Shown here piece by piece: positions 19,277 through 32,467 of a stretch of 64,000 bases of DNA; positions within the stretch are counted from its first letter, which is position 1, and every line of letters begins with the position of its first letter. The notes beneath the pieces are model-generated. The model ran no database searches, was not told the origin of the DNA, and worked only from the letters and a program-made list of their open reading frames with translations. Both the position numbers and the translations under genes were made by a program. The stretch comes from Cadophora sp. MPI-SDFR-AT-0126 (taxonomy: Eukaryota; Ascomycota; Leotiomycetes; Helotiales; Ploettnerulaceae): the NCBI GenBank assembly GCA_020747065.1, contig JAGMVK010000006.1, positions 496,001-560,000 on the forward strand, in the 5' to 3' direction.

Positions 19277-21744
19277 CTAAATGATGGTGATTGTATCCAA
19301 CGGACAGGCTCGGAAGTATTCCAGAAACTCGCGAGGAGTGTACGGATCGGGGATCCTTGTGTTGTCTCCGTTTCCAAGAAACGAACCTATTCTCCTATAG
19401 AAGCCATCGCTCTGTTCAGCCAGGACTAGGCCATATGCCATGTCGCTGTCTGCATCCCCGGAGTGAAGGTGTCCCAGTAGTAAGCACCAGCGACCCCCGC
19501 CATTGAAGTCTTGCTGAAGTCTGCCCACAAATCCGTCATCCACATCCAAGTAAATGGTGGCTACGGGAATTGTTCTTGCCGCTTCCATTGAGGAACGATT
19601 AAGTAGTAACTTCGCAGCGAACTCGCCTTCCAGTTTTGTCTTGAGGTCCATCTGGGAGACGGACAAGAATTTCAGCATGGTTGTTATCCGCTTGAGGCGG
19701 CCCTTGATTACCAGCCGACCTCCGGAAACTTTTCCAAAAGGTTCATCGGAGGAGTTGAGAACCGTGCTGCAGTCGATTATCTTCAGATTGCGCTCGGTTT
19801 CCGGAATGTACTTGCTACCGTCCTCGAGAAGGCTTTCAATCGTGCTGACTGCACCATCAACGGATGCCCAAGACCACGATGGAGCGCGATACTCCACTGG
19901 TCGTGTCGATGGCCGGATATGCGGCTGTAATTTCCAGGATAAGTCGACTAAGAGCGTTTTGCTCCAGCACCCAGCGAGGTACGTGTTATTGTCGTTGCTG
20001 CCTTTCAAATCATGAAATCGCGATGCCAATGCCGATATTGCCCGTAATTTATCGTGAGGATCTGAGATTTCTCGCAAGCTATACTCGGCAACAACTTGGA
20101 GCCAGGACTTGTGGATCGCAAGGTCGGTAGTAGCTGGCCTTGCGAAAATGTCCTGAGTAGCATTGGTATGCTGAGGGCGCAACATTCTCTCCACACTTGA
20201 CAAGTCTCTCCTTCCCGTTTGAAACCCATAGTCTCTCCACTTTAGCTGGCCCCCATGTGACTGAACCTCATCTGCATTTGTTTTACAAAACAGCTGGAGA
20301 TTGCTATAAACTAGGATTCGGGGCGACAAGATCATTTCTTGGAATGTCCATCCTCGCCCATCTAATACCTGTTTGACCGATGCGCTTACTGGAACAACGC
20401 CACGAATAGGTGTCAAAGTTACAGAGCCGAATTCATCAGACGGACAGCAGTATGGGAGACTGATAGAAATGTGCTCAGGCTCGCATGGAGCTAAAAACCC
20501 ACTGGTGCTGGTTGGTGCCCTCGCCGCCTGGATCGTTACGTATGCATCACTGTAGATTCCTGCCATGACACCAAGCTCGCGAGTTTTATCTTCCTCGCAG
20601 TCTTGAATGATGCACCTAGGTTTAATTAGCAACTCTTCGCAGGGTCTGTGCTAGGTGACAGCTCACATAGAATCTACCCAAAGATACTTCAGATTCAAAT
20701 TGTGCGTGCAGATGACGGCGTCTGCAATTGTCTTTGGAAGTTTCGAAAATTCGAGGTCGTGCATACGCTCCTTTTGGTTTGACTTCGTAGTCTGCAATGG
20801 CTGCGGACCTCCCCAACAATAAGATAGAGCAGCATAAGGATCTGGCGGACGGTTCTCGACTTTAACGTCATTTGTCCGCAGTCTCAGTCTGAAGTTTTCT
20901 GGTAGGTTTCCCGATATGATCTCAATCACTCTCCGAGGGAGACGCGAGTTTTGTCTTGTTGTCTTGGGGTGTGCTGCATCGTCTTCAGATAGAGCTTTTC
21001 GAAACTTTGCAAAACATTCCTCCGAAGCGGGGTCAATCATTAGGTCTCGTCCTGGTACGTAGCGAGCCGCAGGATTATCTAAAATGTGGTCAGAGGCATT
21101 AAATCCAGTTAGGCAAGATTCTGCCTAAAGTAGAACATACCGGGGTGAGTGGAGATAGAGAACCAGAGAAAAAAACGGAATGGGATGTCCAAGTATGATT
21201 GCTGTGCGACAGACACCTCGATTGCCGATTCGTAAAATCCCAGCCGGGAAATATAGAACACAAATGTGAGGTTTTCTTTCTCCTTCTCTGTAACTCCAAA
21301 CCGCTTAGAGTAACGAATGTATTCGCTTGCATCGGAAAGGACGATCGGGTCGATAAGCTCTAACAGATGAAGACATAGCGAACACCCGGATGCTGAGTTG
21401 GTTGTAATGTTGTGGTAAGTCCTCGTGAATTCCACCCTCTGGTCTTCCAGAGGGGGATCTTTAGGATATTCTGTCCTATGATCACCGTATCGGAGTCCTG
21501 GCGGTGGTTCCCGCCATGCAAGCTGCTCAAAAGTGGGTTTGCGAAAGATCTGCCTGCAATCTGGGCAAGGCCCGAGATTATGGGATGGCTCAGGGCTTGT
21601 AGTTGAGGCTGCTTTGACAATATCCCGGAAGTTCCCAATTAAGCTCTCGGTTGAAGAGAGCACCCAGTCCATTGCTTGGTTTCGATGCTTGGAGCGGATG
21701 AAAATCGATGTTTGTTCACCGCAGTGTAGCCAGTGTTCGTGCAA
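19277..21744 (-). CDS. HET-domain protein 2
   Basis: Model: exons 21744-21141, 21078-20667 and 20615-19277, introns of 62 and 51 bp, product 784 residues. The N-terminus carries CPDC and CSLCLHLL cysteine pairs, common ahead of this HET subtype. HET block 1 is YAALSYCWGGPQPLQT near residues 283-298. Block 2, KYLWVDSMCIIQDCEED near 331-347, is created exactly by the second splice (ATG codon split AT/G), which supports the model. Block 3 is GIYSDAYVTIQAARA. The later GRGWTFQEMILSPR and YRAPSWSWASVDG motifs are the usual signatures of the long HET class. No RIP damage is seen. The C-terminal 250 residues are subfamily-specific without a known domain. Function is presumed in incompatibility or cell-death signalling. 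Confidence 0.93.
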
Positions 21745-23767
21745 TAATTAATTGTCGGCTGGTGGTTAAAGATGCGACCAAGATACTGCTAATGATATGA
21801 AAACCGCATCGCATTTAGCGACTTGTGGAAGTCGTGTTGTACTTATCCAATTCTCTGCCACAAAGTTCATGTTTGACTGACCCCCTGTGGCTTGGGCCAA
21901 GAACATCCCTCTGCTGCCACGGCGTGATTACCCCTTTAACCCGCAGGGGCTGAATATTACACGGCCTCCCAGCGGGTGTGTCTCAAGGCTGGTGAGATTT
22001 GTCCCCACGTTTTTGAGATTTGCCCCCAGCGCTAAATTAGTGGAAATCAATTTCTCAACTTAGTTTAGCGTGTAATCTATGAACGCGACACCACCGCGAC
22101 AACTGGCGCGTCTGTGTAGCAGGTAGACACAACTATAGAAGAACGGTGGTGTCGAGTTCGTGCTCTTGTATCCTCAGGATTGCAGGGCAGATATCCACTG
22201 GCGTAAGTGGTGCACTGAAAATGGGCATGGGCGAGCTGTTGAAATGTCGATGCACGTGTCAACTCCGTATTACTTTCAGTGACGGGTCGAACCTGCCGTC
22301 AGCGAATCACAGCTGTACGCCTGAAACACCAATTATGACGCATTCGGTGGTATTGGCAGCAAGCAAGCGATTGCGATCCCAACCTTTCTTCCATCTGCAA
22401 TCGGCATTCCCCAGCACCGGATGTTTGAGTCGATCCAGCTCAACTTCAAAGCCGATAAGCTAGTCTCAGATGTAACCGGTTCCGGGGGAGGGATGCTGCG
22501 TTCACGAATTGACAAAAGTAGAAATGGTTCCCATTGCCAGGCTCTTCCATCTACCTCCATCCATCAACCCAGCGGCAATATAAACCCACTTCTTACCCCT
22601 CCTCTTTCCAGTCAATGTGGACCCGCGTCCAGCAAAGCGAAACACCCGAAAGGTTGGGCGGCAAGACTTGTTGCTAAAAGACGAAAGTGAGCAAGCTATT
22701 CATACCGTTGCGTATTTTGACTGATCGTTGATAGGAACGCGGCTACAGGGTATCAAGAAAGAACGACCACAACCTCCTTTTCGTAGAAGCGCACGCCTAC
22801 AACCCCGCTAGGAACGAACTGTATCCAAGAACACGAACACCGAACCCAAACTTCCCTTCCTAACTAGCAACACTCCGGGCAAAAAGGCATAGCTCTCTCC
22901 TTCTGGCACGGTACAAAGCTAACTTAAGTCAAGTTTCTACTGGCTGGGGAATGAGAACGAAAACGAAAACGATCGCAAGAACCTGAAGGTCCATCTACTC
23001 TTACTCCATCCGAGCCCCTTCGAAAGCAATAACGGACCTCTCCTGCTGGTGACACATCTGACTAGGGGGCAACAAGTGGCATCAACGATAACAAAACCAA
23101 TCCAATTAATTATTGGAGGGAAGAGGGACGCTGGCCGCAGGAATATTTCAACCGAGACGATCAGACTAGGAAGGATTTCGAAAAATACAATAGTGGCAGG
23201 GTTGAGCGAGGGGTTTGTGGCGGATAAGACGTTATAGCAATAGATTGAAGGAGCGAGAGCATAGGCCGCTCTGTATTATTAGAAGCTGATAGCTAGTATC
23301 ACATCTACAGACTACGTCAGAGCCTATCTACCCACCTGCTTTCATCATGTATAAGTATTATCCCCTGAAGATGACACTACTCGGCAGAGGCAGTTCGCAT
23401 CACAGGATGTAACGCATACCTGACTCGAGGATCGCAGAGCCGGCGATACTGGGGCTATCGTATCGAAGAGAGTGAGCCTTTGAAAGTGGAGGGTGATGGA
23501 TTCTTGGAGGGAGGAGGAGAAGAGGGATGAGTAAGGTATAAAGGGAGAGGAAGGTTGCGTTAAGGAAATTGCATTTGTGTAAAGTTTAAGGGAAGGAATA
23601 GAAGGGGAAAGTGGTGGCTGTCTTGCATTGTTTGAGCGTAGATTACATATATTGGAGCTGTTCTGTATTGATTAATCACGACACTTTGCAAATGAGAACT
23701 GAACTGAACTGAGACTCAGTAAATTTCTCCAACCGTAAAAGGCAGGCAAAGAACCTTACAAACCCGG
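21745..23767. other. Intergenic, 2 kb, no gene recognised
   Basis: No domain-bearing frame is seen. It contains a short inverted repeat at 22081-22159 (listed separately) and a pair of direct repeats of the form TGAGATTTGYCCCCA near 21990-22025. Composition is ordinary. Confidence 0.4.
22081..22159. repeat. 16-nt imperfect inverted repeat
   Basis: GAACGCGACACCACCG at 22081-22096 pairs with CGGTGGTGTCGAGTTC at 22144-22159 (15 of 16 positions) across a 47-base loop. It could be a hairpin, a regulatory site or the end of a very small transposon. Function unknown. Confidence 0.5.
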
Positions 23768-25250
23768 TCAAGAGATGTATTGTTTCATGCGAGCCTTTCG
23801 CGGCTTAGGTTTATGATCAACCTCCCTTGGCCCTTCGACAGCGACAGCGTGGCGTGTTCGGGCCCGAGTCTTCCTTTGACCATGCGCATTCAAGTCAACA
23901 TTTTCCCCAGGCTCTGTAACAGTTGCTACCGACAGCTGCTGTGACTCAAGTGAAACTGAGGCATCCTTCGACGATTGCGGTGGAGTTATCGGATTGTATA
24001 TTTCAGCATCAGGCGAAGCGTATCTATTATCCGTCCAGGACTCTCTGAGTAATTGGTCTGTTGGTCCCGCTTCGTCGTCATAAGCATCGTAGTTATAGCC
24101 GTCTGGTGGACCTGAAGAGACGGGAATCAAGGAATCGGTCAGTTGCTGCACAGATGTTGCAACATCTGGCGAAGTTTGTGTATTGTCTCTATTCGTATAA
24201 GCCCACAATGCATCTTTCCTTTTAGTTACCCACTTGTAACCAATGTCGTAAGCATTCCTAGTATACTTGTATGCGTTTTGGAAATTTTCGAATGAATCGC
24301 GAGGGTTATCACTACTTAAGATATATTAATAATATGCGAGAGCGTTGCTGTTAGTATCTGCGCTGCTGTCGACTCCACTACTAGCGAGTTGTGACGATAC
24401 AGGAATCTGGATAGCGTGATGGCTATAGAATTTCACTGTGTTACTATTGTATGCGACTGTAAGCGCCTATGTTTTGCCGTAAAAATCGTCGTCGGACTTG
24501 TCTATATGTGTATGCATAGCATGTGCTCCCTCCGTCATAAGTGCTCTATCATAGGCATATTGCAGTTGTGCTTCAGCTATACTCCCGTCGCAACCCTTGA
24601 ATTCAACGGCATAAGCCGGCATCGCTATATTATATGCAGTAGGAGCAAGTGCCCTAGACAGTGCATCGACTACTTCCGGAGGGTAGTCAGTCTTACAGTA
24701 AGACTCAAAAATGTCCGGTTTGGCATCACTTAGGCTAGTAGTAAGGCGATTATCAACTTCCGACCAGGCGTAATTGACACTCTGCATATAGCCTGAAATT
24801 TCTTGCTCGGCCGAGGTCCGTTTCGCAATAAGTGGGTAAGCGGAAATCTCAACGGTAAGTTCGTTGTTAAGCCCCTCTGTGTTTACTAGGTACTGTTTGT
24901 AGGCCAAGTGGCCAGGAGGTTCGGATTCTCGTGTTCGGTCTAAGAATTCTCTGACATCGGCGACGTCATCTGGAGCTCGTGCGTCGAGGGCAGTATAAAT
25001 GACGTTGTTTCGTTGCAGTTGTGGGCCGAAATCTTTGTCAGTAGTTGTGGTTGTAGAAGACGATTATCCAGTAGACTTCTTCCCCGCAGATTTCCTTTGT
25101 CGGCCTCCTATTTTTTCAAATACTTTCAAGTTTTTCTCCGTCAAACGGGTACGTTTTGGAGGTCTTTCGGCAGCGGTCTCGACAGATCTGTCAGATCTCC
25201 GTTTCCGAGTCTGGTGATTATGGGTTTAAGGTGGACAGGGATTTTCTAGC
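23768..25250 (-). pseudogene. RIP-inactivated gene, fungal DUF7924-like
   Basis: One reading frame on the minus strand keeps protein-like sequence through almost the whole interval but is cut by three stops: TAA at 25066-25064, TAG at 24469-24467 and TAA at 24328-24326. Each differs by one C-to-T change from a glutamine codon, as RIP would produce. Recognisable segments include DDVADVREFLDRT, YNIAMPAYAVEFKGCDGS and SDDDFYGKT, which I associate with the fungal DUF7924 family (from memory, moderate certainty). The C-terminal 146 codons are still open (WTDNRYASPDAEIYNP) and end in a basic tail (KPRKARMKQYIS). The 5' part is Lys/Arg-rich. A possible upstream exon lies between about 25320 and 25640. 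The family is often multicopy and repeat-associated, which would explain exposure to RIP. Confidence 0.7.
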
Positions 25251-26180
25251 ATATCATATTTGTATTAGCATATTGCTTGTTGAAAACAACAACCACAACC
25301 ACAACTAACCTTGAAACTGTGTTCTTGAAAGTACCAGTGCCGACACTTCGATAGGGGTCGAAGTTGGCACACGCGTATATGAGGTTGCTCTAACAAGCTG
25401 TGAAGGCTGAGGATCTATTAGTCGTTGCTCGAGAGGGCTTTAGGACCCTAGGATATGAGGTATTGATACAGAGCGTTGCCTTAATTGCAGGCGGGAGCTT
25501 CGTCTGCACGGTCCTAGACTTAATGTCAATACTTTCGCAGTCATCGACGAATAAACTATCGTGCTATAACATACCTAAGATTGTTTGATTTGAATTCGAC
25601 TGCAGTCGCAGAGGAGCGCGAGGCTTACAGATCCGCGTAGATCGCAGCTTCATAATAAACTTAGGCAATCGTAGATAAAGTGTAGTGATAAGTGTTTTAG
25701 TGAGGGGTGAGGTTTAGACACACGACGGCCGAGTTTAAGATAATGTCGCATCCCCGGCAAAGGCGGTTATCTTAGCGATTTGATTTGTTCGCGTTCAATT
25801 TAGAACATGATTTAGTGGAGTTATATAGGGATTATGAAGAGTTGATCAATTGGTTCGCTATCAAACAACGAACCCAATCAACTAACAGAAGCTACTGCTG
25901 CCGGTTTCGAGGAATGAGTCATAATTAGTAGTTCGGGTCGTTTGGTACAGCTACGATTCGCTAGCCATAGGTACCAACCCCACTCGATCAAGTGTATACA
26001 CAATAATCCTCCACTAAAAAATAATATAGAGCTTGGGTTCCGCCGATATTCACAAAGGACAACTAGAGCCTGAGGCTATAACACTCACGTGACAGGACTC
26101 TCGAACTGCCCAAGATAGCGGTAGCGTGTTTTCCTCTTCCTTTTCGTAGCTAGCTCAAGCTCTAAGATTGGAAACCGGCT
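25251..26180. other. Upstream of the DUF7924-like pseudogene, border of the transposon island
   Basis: The first 400 bases may hold the eroded 5' exon of the pseudogene. Beyond 25650 nothing is recognised. TA content rises sharply near 26190, the left border of the 24-kb RIP island. Confidence 0.4.
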
Positions 26181-26189
26181 CAATAGGGG

Positions 26190-27010
26190 TAGCGTCTGAT
26201 ACAAGTAAACATCCTAATTTTATCCTATGACCTAAGATACTCTATACTTCCCTTCTAGTACCCTCCTTCACTTTCTTATCCAAACTCATCTAGTCTCTAC
26301 TTAGCCTTTATAAATAGCCTAAACCGGAACTACTCTAAAACTACTCTTGTCGCTTTACTCCTGTTCCACGTATCCTAAAAAGTATTACCTAACTCGTTAG
26401 TGTGTGCTGTTAGGTATAGATTCCCTAAATAGCACCTCTATTATACGATGGAGCGAGGTATAAGAAGCGCTAGCAATAAACTCCACCTTATATTATTATA
26501 TATATATTCGCTTACAGTATAATCTAGGGAGTATTGAGCTAACGTATCTGCTTTTCTTCCTGTACTACTGCTTTATAATCAAATTATATAAACCTTATCT
26601 CTTATAGATCTTATCCCAGTAGCTCGACTTATATTACACTTAGTAGGAGTTCAGCGCTACTTAACCCCGCTTTACTAGTAGATCCTATCCCTATAGATAG
26701 ACCTATATTATCCTAAAGGAGAGTATGAGCTAAGCAATCGACCCTTTCGCTAGGGTAATATAAGCTGAGCACTGCTTAGACTATTCTCTTGAATATCTTC
26801 CTGTTTAGCCAGATTAATACTATACTCAAGGGCGAGATAAGCTGCTTACTAGTATAATCCCCTGCCTCTATCTGCCTTAAGCCTACCTCTTGCGGACTGA
26901 TTAATAGACTTAGTTTAACCTATACTCAGCTGATCTTTTGCTCTTTTTTAGCAATTTATTTTTAGTTCTAGTAATTGATATAATTAATTCTGTCTTACTA
27001 GAACCTATAT
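26190..27010 (-). repeat. RIP-eroded Gypsy-type pol fragment
   Basis: TA-rich with no open frame. On the minus strand near 26530-26560 the translation GRKADTLAQYSLDY resembles the conserved end of Gypsy RNase H (consensus of the form GxxNxxADxLSRxPDY). The fragment is bounded on the right by GC-richer LTR-like sequence. Only class-level identification is possible. Confidence 0.4.
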
Positions 27011-28899
27011 TGTGGTGGGGATCGGCCTCGGTACACTTTTGTCACCTGACCTGTGCACTTAGTATTATACTTAAGCTGAGATCTCTCTGAGAGATTAGAA
27101 ATAATAATAACAGCTTTTTTCCCTCTAATAGGTTTTATACTTCTTTCTTTACTTGACAATTTGCACTCTTCAGATATATGATATCTTTTGATTCCGTCTA
27201 TCTGTTATTTCGTAAACCTCACACCTTATGTATTATTATCATATGTGAAGTTGTTATGGGCCAGTGCAGTTGCGGAGGGGAGCCGGTAACTTATAGGAAG
27301 CTCTTATTATAAGTATATAGTTCCTTACGCCGGCGTTCTAGCCCTTGCACTAAGACTTCTTATATATATACGCTTCTCCTCTGGACTCCTTAAGAGACTA
27401 GAGTTCAGTTCTTTAAAAAATAACTACTTAATTCAGAATTCCTAAAGCTTCGCCTACTATAATACTCTATCTTATAAGCTGAACTCTCTTCTCTAAGGGA
27501 GGTAGTACGAAGACTAGGAGAGACAGGTTTTATTTAAATAACTATATCTAGTATTACTAGACCCTTAAGTAATACCTACTTTAGTATCACTACTTATAAT
27601 ACTTTACGTGAGATAGTAGAATCTATTAATCCCTTCTACGTAATAGAGTAAAGGGATATATCTAAAGGTAATACTACCTTAGAGTCCTAAGCTAATAGTA
27701 ATAAAGAATCTTCCTATACTTATAGCTAGCTTATCTATACTTATGAAAAGAAAAGTAAAGGTAAAGCTAGTTCGAAGAGTGACTTTAATATATCTGATTA
27801 TATAATAGATAATATAATCTTCTCTATTCCAGATATAGACACTAATCTTATAGTATTAGGAATCTCTACTAAAGAGTAGATTAACTAGAAATAACGCGAG
27901 CTCAAAGAGCGACTATACTTATTAATAGAGTCTAAGGTTAAAGATACACGTACAAAGGCCAGACTTACTTATTATAAGAATGATCTTACTAGACTTCGCT
28001 ACTTCTAAGCTATCTCTATAGCTAACATAGGAATAATAGACGAGTAACGAGCAGTTGAAGAAAGCTTTTAATAAACTTATAATATAATATTAGATTCTAT
28101 AGCTTCTACTCCAGTGAGAGATATTAGAACACTAATAGCGAGCTATACCTTTAATCAAGGAGCTGAATTCAATCTACTAAGCTTATAATACTTATTACAA
28201 AGGGATATCATCGAACTAAGGGTTTTAACGGTCTCGGCAGACTAGTAAGTAATTACTATAGTGCTTATAGTAAATTATATAGCCTATAACTTAGGGGTAA
28301 TATTATTAATATACCTAAACTTAGACGCGTATATTTTATTAGAGTATAACGTAGCTTAAGTGAAAGATAAACGCGACTATAAAAAATACCTTATAATTAT
28401 AATCCCTAAGAAATATAAGGGAGAAAGCTTTAAGAGCTTACGTAATTGGAAAAACGCTTAGGAAGAGATTTTTAAAGCTTGACCTTATAGCTATAATACG
28501 TATACTAACTAGGTGCGTGTCGCAGCTGCTAATATAGAAGGCGACCTATTTACTTATTAGAGGGACGTAAAATAGACTATTTATAAACCCGAGGGAATTC
28601 TATTAGTATAACATATATTTATTAATTTCTTAAAAGGCCTTTACGCCTCTAAAGAAACTTAAAGTATAGAAGTAACTAAGAATATTAAGAAATTCTACTA
28701 GTAATCTAGCGAGTCTATATAAGCTATATACTGATAGTTTATTACCTTTATTAAAGACTATAATACTAAGATATTAGATAAAGATATTATTACTAATCTT
28801 AGAGAGGTAATTACGTATATACTAATAGTATAGTAGATTAACTCTTATATATTTATAAACTCGCCTAAGACTTACTAGTAATAGAAGAAATTAGCTAAT
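27011..28899 (+). repeat. Truncated LTR retrotransposon: LTR-like segments and gag remnant
   Basis: 27011-27420 contains LTR-like sequence: TGTGGTGGGGATCGG near 27011 and a second start TGTTATGGGCCAG near 27253, with a TATATATATACGCTTC promoter-like run near 27361. A plus-strand gag-like reading follows to 28899 (for example KYKGESFKSLRNWKNA near 28415-28465, interrupted by stops). The Gypsy element inserted at 28900 appears to cut it off. All frames are full of TAG/TAA stops as expected after RIP. Confidence 0.45.
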
Positions 28900-29121
28900 T
28901 GTAATGTTGAAGTGACGGAAGTGCTGGAAATAGGGGTACTTAGGTTTAGCCGGAATATTACCGGACGAAAATCGAACTAGATTTATATATATATAGGACC
29001 GCTCCCCCTCTAAGGGCTTCTTACTTTCTTGTTTCCTTTATACCAGACCTATAATATTACTATTTACCTACCCTCTTATTCCTATACTTAATACTATACT
29101 TAGTAATATTACGTTATTACA
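28900..29121 (+). repeat. 5' LTR of the Gypsy element
   Basis: 222 bp beginning TGTAATGTTGAAGTGACGG and ending GTTATTACA, so the TG...CA rule is kept. It aligns along its full length with 36664-36883. It is visibly less mutated than the 3' copy at its start (TGTAATG against TATAATA). Confidence 0.85.
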
Positions 29122-32100
29122 TTAAATAAGAAGGTTACTCCCGCCGGGAATAGCTTATATAGTATCCTACTACTTAGAAGATATAATCAATCGATTCTTA
29201 TCTAAATCGCCCCTAACTATTATTCTCAAAGAGTCAGGATTCCAAAGATCTCTTAAATAAACTAATAAACTAAGGTTTAGTTCCGCTTATCGTAAATTAA
29301 TATAATTAGAGTAAAGTAGTCTTTATTAATAGAGACTTTAAATGATCCCCTCTGTATAAGAGCTACTATAAATAAATTTAAGATATTGTAATTACTACTA
29401 TTAGAATCCTTAAGTTTATAAAACTCCCTTAAACTACTTTTATTCCCTTTCGAAATATAATCGTATAACTTCTACCGCTTATAGAATTATAGTATATAAA
29501 AACTACCTTAATACTAATATCCTTTACTAGAAAATTACAAAGTATTCCCTTAATACTCTTAGAATCCCTATTTCGGGCCTAACTTAAATCACGCTTAAAT
29601 CTTTTTATATTCTTATTATAGATACTACTAATATAGTAGGTCCGTCTAGTAGAACTACTAATAATACTGTTAATTCTCTAACTCTAGTTAGAAGCTTTTC
29701 TAGCCGTAGGACCTAAAGTAATAAAAGTAAAAGTTATATAAACTAAGATAAGAGAGACTTTAGTAATCTAGATATATTAAGAGGAATTATTCAATTTATA
29801 AAGAATTGAAATTATACTTAAGAGGCCTTCTTAGCTTATATTAAGTAATTACTAATTTTTACTTAAGCTATACTAGTAGTACTCCCTACTAATCCTACCT
29901 TAATTTCCCTTAGAACTATATTACTAATTATTTAATTAATAGAAAAAGATAAATTAATAAGTTAGAGTAGATATACTCTATTTAAGCTAGAAAATACCCC
30001 CTTTATTATATTTAAGGTAAAATCAGATATTCCTTAAGGACCTAAGGTGTAGCTTATAGAAAAGATCTCTTCCTTAAATAAAAGAACTAACCTAATATTT
30101 AAGTAATAGAAAGCTTTAGTTAAAGATTAATTAAAAGTTAATATAAGTCTTTACCTAAATACTTAAGTATAGCGAGCTTTAGTATAGGGATTAATTACTA
30201 GCTTAGCTTACTTTTACTTAGAGCTTTAATACTTATCTAAAACTAATATATTCTAAATAGCTTAAGAAATAATTTCTTTACTAGAGACTTACTTCCTTAT
30301 TAGAAATAAAGCTTACAAGACTTATACTAAGTTCTTTAATATAAATATATAAGAACTAGATTATATATACGAAACCTTTACCTAATTTCGTACGAGATTC
30401 TAGAATATCGTAATCTAAGGAAATATAGCTTATATAGAATAATTATTTTTTATATAACTTAAAATCACCTCCTAGCTTTATACCGCTACTATATTAGTTA
30501 AGAGTTTATAGTAAGATAACTATATAGCGATAGTAACTTATCTTATCTTAATTAATACTAATAAGCAACAGAATACGTAACTTAACCTGTCTTTTACTAG
30601 CTTCCGTAAATCAGACTTTTTCTAAAGGGTAGCTAAGTTAAGCTCTTTTTAAAAGACTTTTAGATCACTTATTTCTTAACTAGTACTTAAACTTACTCCT
30701 TTTCCTAACGCTTCCTTCTATTACTACTTAATACTATAGATCGCAACTCCTACCTTACTATATTAAGAGAGCACGTAAAAACCTTAGAGAGGTTCTAGCA
30801 ACTTATAAGTGAAATATTATAAGTATAGAAAGTTTAGATACTATAAGTTAGACTATTCTGAATTAACTAAGGTTTAGGTCTTTAATAAAGAAGAAATTAA
30901 TAATAATATTAAAGAGATAGTAGAGAGTAAGGAAGATTAAGTAATGGAAAATAAAAAGGCCTAAGAAAAGACTTCTTCTTAAGCTTATATAAATATAATC
31001 TATTAAAGCTTAATTTAAACTCTCTAATAAAAGAGAAGTAATTTATAGTTAATTATATACTTAGTATAAATAGATTAAGAGTTATATTCTTTATATTAGT
31101 AGATACTAAAGTAAATAGTTATCTCTTTATAAATCAGACTATATCTATATACTTTTTAAGGGCGTTAGAAGTAAAGATTCAGCCTCTCTTATATATTATA
31201 CTAATCTATAATTTTCAGAACTCCGTCTGAAGTTACGCTACTTACTATATACGTCTACACTTAATAATTAATAGTTAACGCGTGTATAACTGTCTCTTTA
31301 TAATCCTTAACCTAAGGAAGTAGAATATAATAATAGGTATTAAATAGATATATTAATTCCGTCTTAAGTTATAAATAGACTAGAATTAATTTTTATAGCT
31401 ATTTAATTACCTGCCTACTAAATAATAGTCTCGGGAGCTAGTCTTACCCTTTTCACGTATATAGCTTTCTCTATAATAAGACTATTAAAGCAATATAAAT
31501 CGTAGAGATTTAGTAATCTAAAAGGATAAGATATAACAAAAATATCTCCTTTTTATAGTTTAAATACTAGAAGAATATCTCCTTTAAGTTACTCCTGAAC
31601 TAATCTTAATATTATTCTTCGTAAGTGAAGGACCTTTATAGGTTCGGAAATTAGAATATAAATTATTAAGAACACTACTTATATTTATATTTATTTATAA
31701 GATTAGTGTAAATGCCTTCTATTTTAATATAAAATATAAAGATACTAAGTTCTTTTAAACTAGTATTTATAAGATAAACTATATCTTATAAAAATAATAT
31801 AAACTAGAAGATCCTAATATAGCTTAACTCTTATCTAAAAGGCTTTCGAAATAATACTAATATCTAAAGTCGGTATTTTCTAAGAAAGATATAGATACTC
31901 TTTTACTTTATTAATATTATAACTATAAGATTTATCTTAAGGAACTACTACCTAATACCTACTCTTCTCTTTACTATTAATTAATAAAGGAGCTTAAAGT
32001 AATAAAGGAGTACTTTCTAAAGAATCTAGATAAGAGTTTTATTAAATTAAGCTAGAGCCTAGTTATATTACCTCTACTCTTTATTAAAAAGCTTAATAGA

Positions 32101-32249
32101 GGCCTACGATTCTGTATTAATTATTAGAAGCTAAATACCCTTATATGGAAAGATACTTATTTAATCCCCTAAATTAATAAGTTCCTTACTAGAGTATTAA
32201 ATATAAAGATATTTATAAAATTAGATATTTAAGCTACCTTTAATTATAT

Positions 32250-32467
32250 TGTAATGAGGCGCATATTCAGAATCAGGGTGTTGCCTTAGGCAACCTTAGT
32301 TGCGAGCCTTAGCGAGCTCCCTCCGCTTATAAGAGCTCTCTTTCACTTATAGAATTAGAAGAATTGAAGACTTTTTTCTACCTTGAATTTCAGTCATAAG
32401 TGGCTTCTTGTGTTTTATTCCTAGGTTTAGTGACCTACTTAGTTTTGCGTTATCCCAGGTTATTACA
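32250..32467 (+). repeat. Solo LTR nested in the Gypsy reverse transcriptase
   Basis: 218 bp, TGTAATGAGGCGCATATTC to CCAGGTTATTACA, unrelated to the host element's own LTRs. It splits the RT between the motif KLDI..ATFNYI and the following RIDLASKKYT, which join again across it. ATAT flanks both sides as a short target duplication. It is clearly more GC-rich than its surroundings, so it has escaped much of the RIP or arrived later. Confidence 0.75.
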
